From an uncultured Erysipelotrichaceae bacterium (GTDB lineage Bacteria > Bacillota_I > Bacilli_A > RF39 > UBA660): a stretch of 35,551 bases of DNA. Position numbers and translations under genes: made by a program. Numbering within the stretch: the first letter of the stretch is position 1; the number at the start of each line of letters is the position of its first letter. Where the stretch lies: NCBI GenBank assembly GCA_902797995.1, contig CADBUX010000012.1, forward strand, positions 1 to 35,551. The letters run 5' to 3'. Below, one piece after another: positions 35,522-35,551 of the stretch. The notes under the pieces are model-generated. The model saw only the letters and a program-made list of their open reading frames with translations. It was not told the DNA's origin and made no database searches.

Positions 35522-35551
35522 ATATTCTTTTTGATAATATATAATCCAGTT

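Noticed and set aside
1-35551. tRNA, rRNA genes or a CRISPR array
   Set aside because: I saw no cloverleaf-like TTCGANT/CCA-type segments, no rRNA motifs and no regularly spaced repeats.

Overview
The window reads as one continuous piece of a very AT-rich, low-GC Firmicutes-type chromosome. All 33 protein genes I support lie on the + strand. The gene order valS, rpsL-rpsG-fusA-tuf, secG-rnr-smpB-glmS, the T-box leader, the glmS ribozyme, AAGGAGG-type ribosome sites and a Bacillus-length S12 point to Bacilli or a Mollicutes-related gut lineage. The species cannot be named from this sequence. Tryptophan is written TGG throughout, so the standard bacterial code holds as the main code, with one odd TGA discussed below.

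Layout. Positions 1-4360 hold a sigma-A-type promoter, a T-box leader with an intrinsic terminator, a phospholipase-like/HD fusion gene and valS. Positions 4385-9300 hold a stand-alone sigma region-4 protein, a Cys-rich protein, an HExxH metalloprotease-like protein, an ABC exporter, a small membrane protein and an alpha/beta-hydrolase-like protein. Positions 9355-17683 are an accessory run of small single-domain genes: a second HExxH protein, a GNAT gene broken by TAA, an unknown protein with an HGT motif, Nudix, a HIT gene interrupted by TGA, an unknown, a degenerate histidine-phosphatase, GNAT, a transglutaminase-like protein, GNAT and an unknown acidic protein. Positions 17864-21987 are a compact operon of three unknown genes with its own promoter and terminator. 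Positions 22010-23628 hold a small unknown gene, then a promoter, a predicted pseudoknot RNA and a terminator directly ahead of an ORF6N/PLD-like gene that carries a 29-bp palindrome, with a near copy of the palindrome after the gene.

Positions 23768-28186 are the str operon (rpsL, rpsG, fusA, tuf). S12 has isoleucine where the KDLPGVRYH motif has proline. An LRR-like unknown gene (28241-29980) follows, then secG. Between secG and rnr lies the left end of an IS3-family element joined to a headless YafQ-type toxin. rnr and smpB overlap by one base, a terminator follows, and glmS is preceded by its own promoter and a glmS self-cleaving ribozyme.

The core genes serve translation, trans-translation, secretion and amino-sugar synthesis. 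The best candidates for undescribed biology are the pseudoknot RNA/ORF6N unit (22567-23684) and the three-gene operon (17907-21955). The in-frame TGA in the HIT gene also deserves checking.
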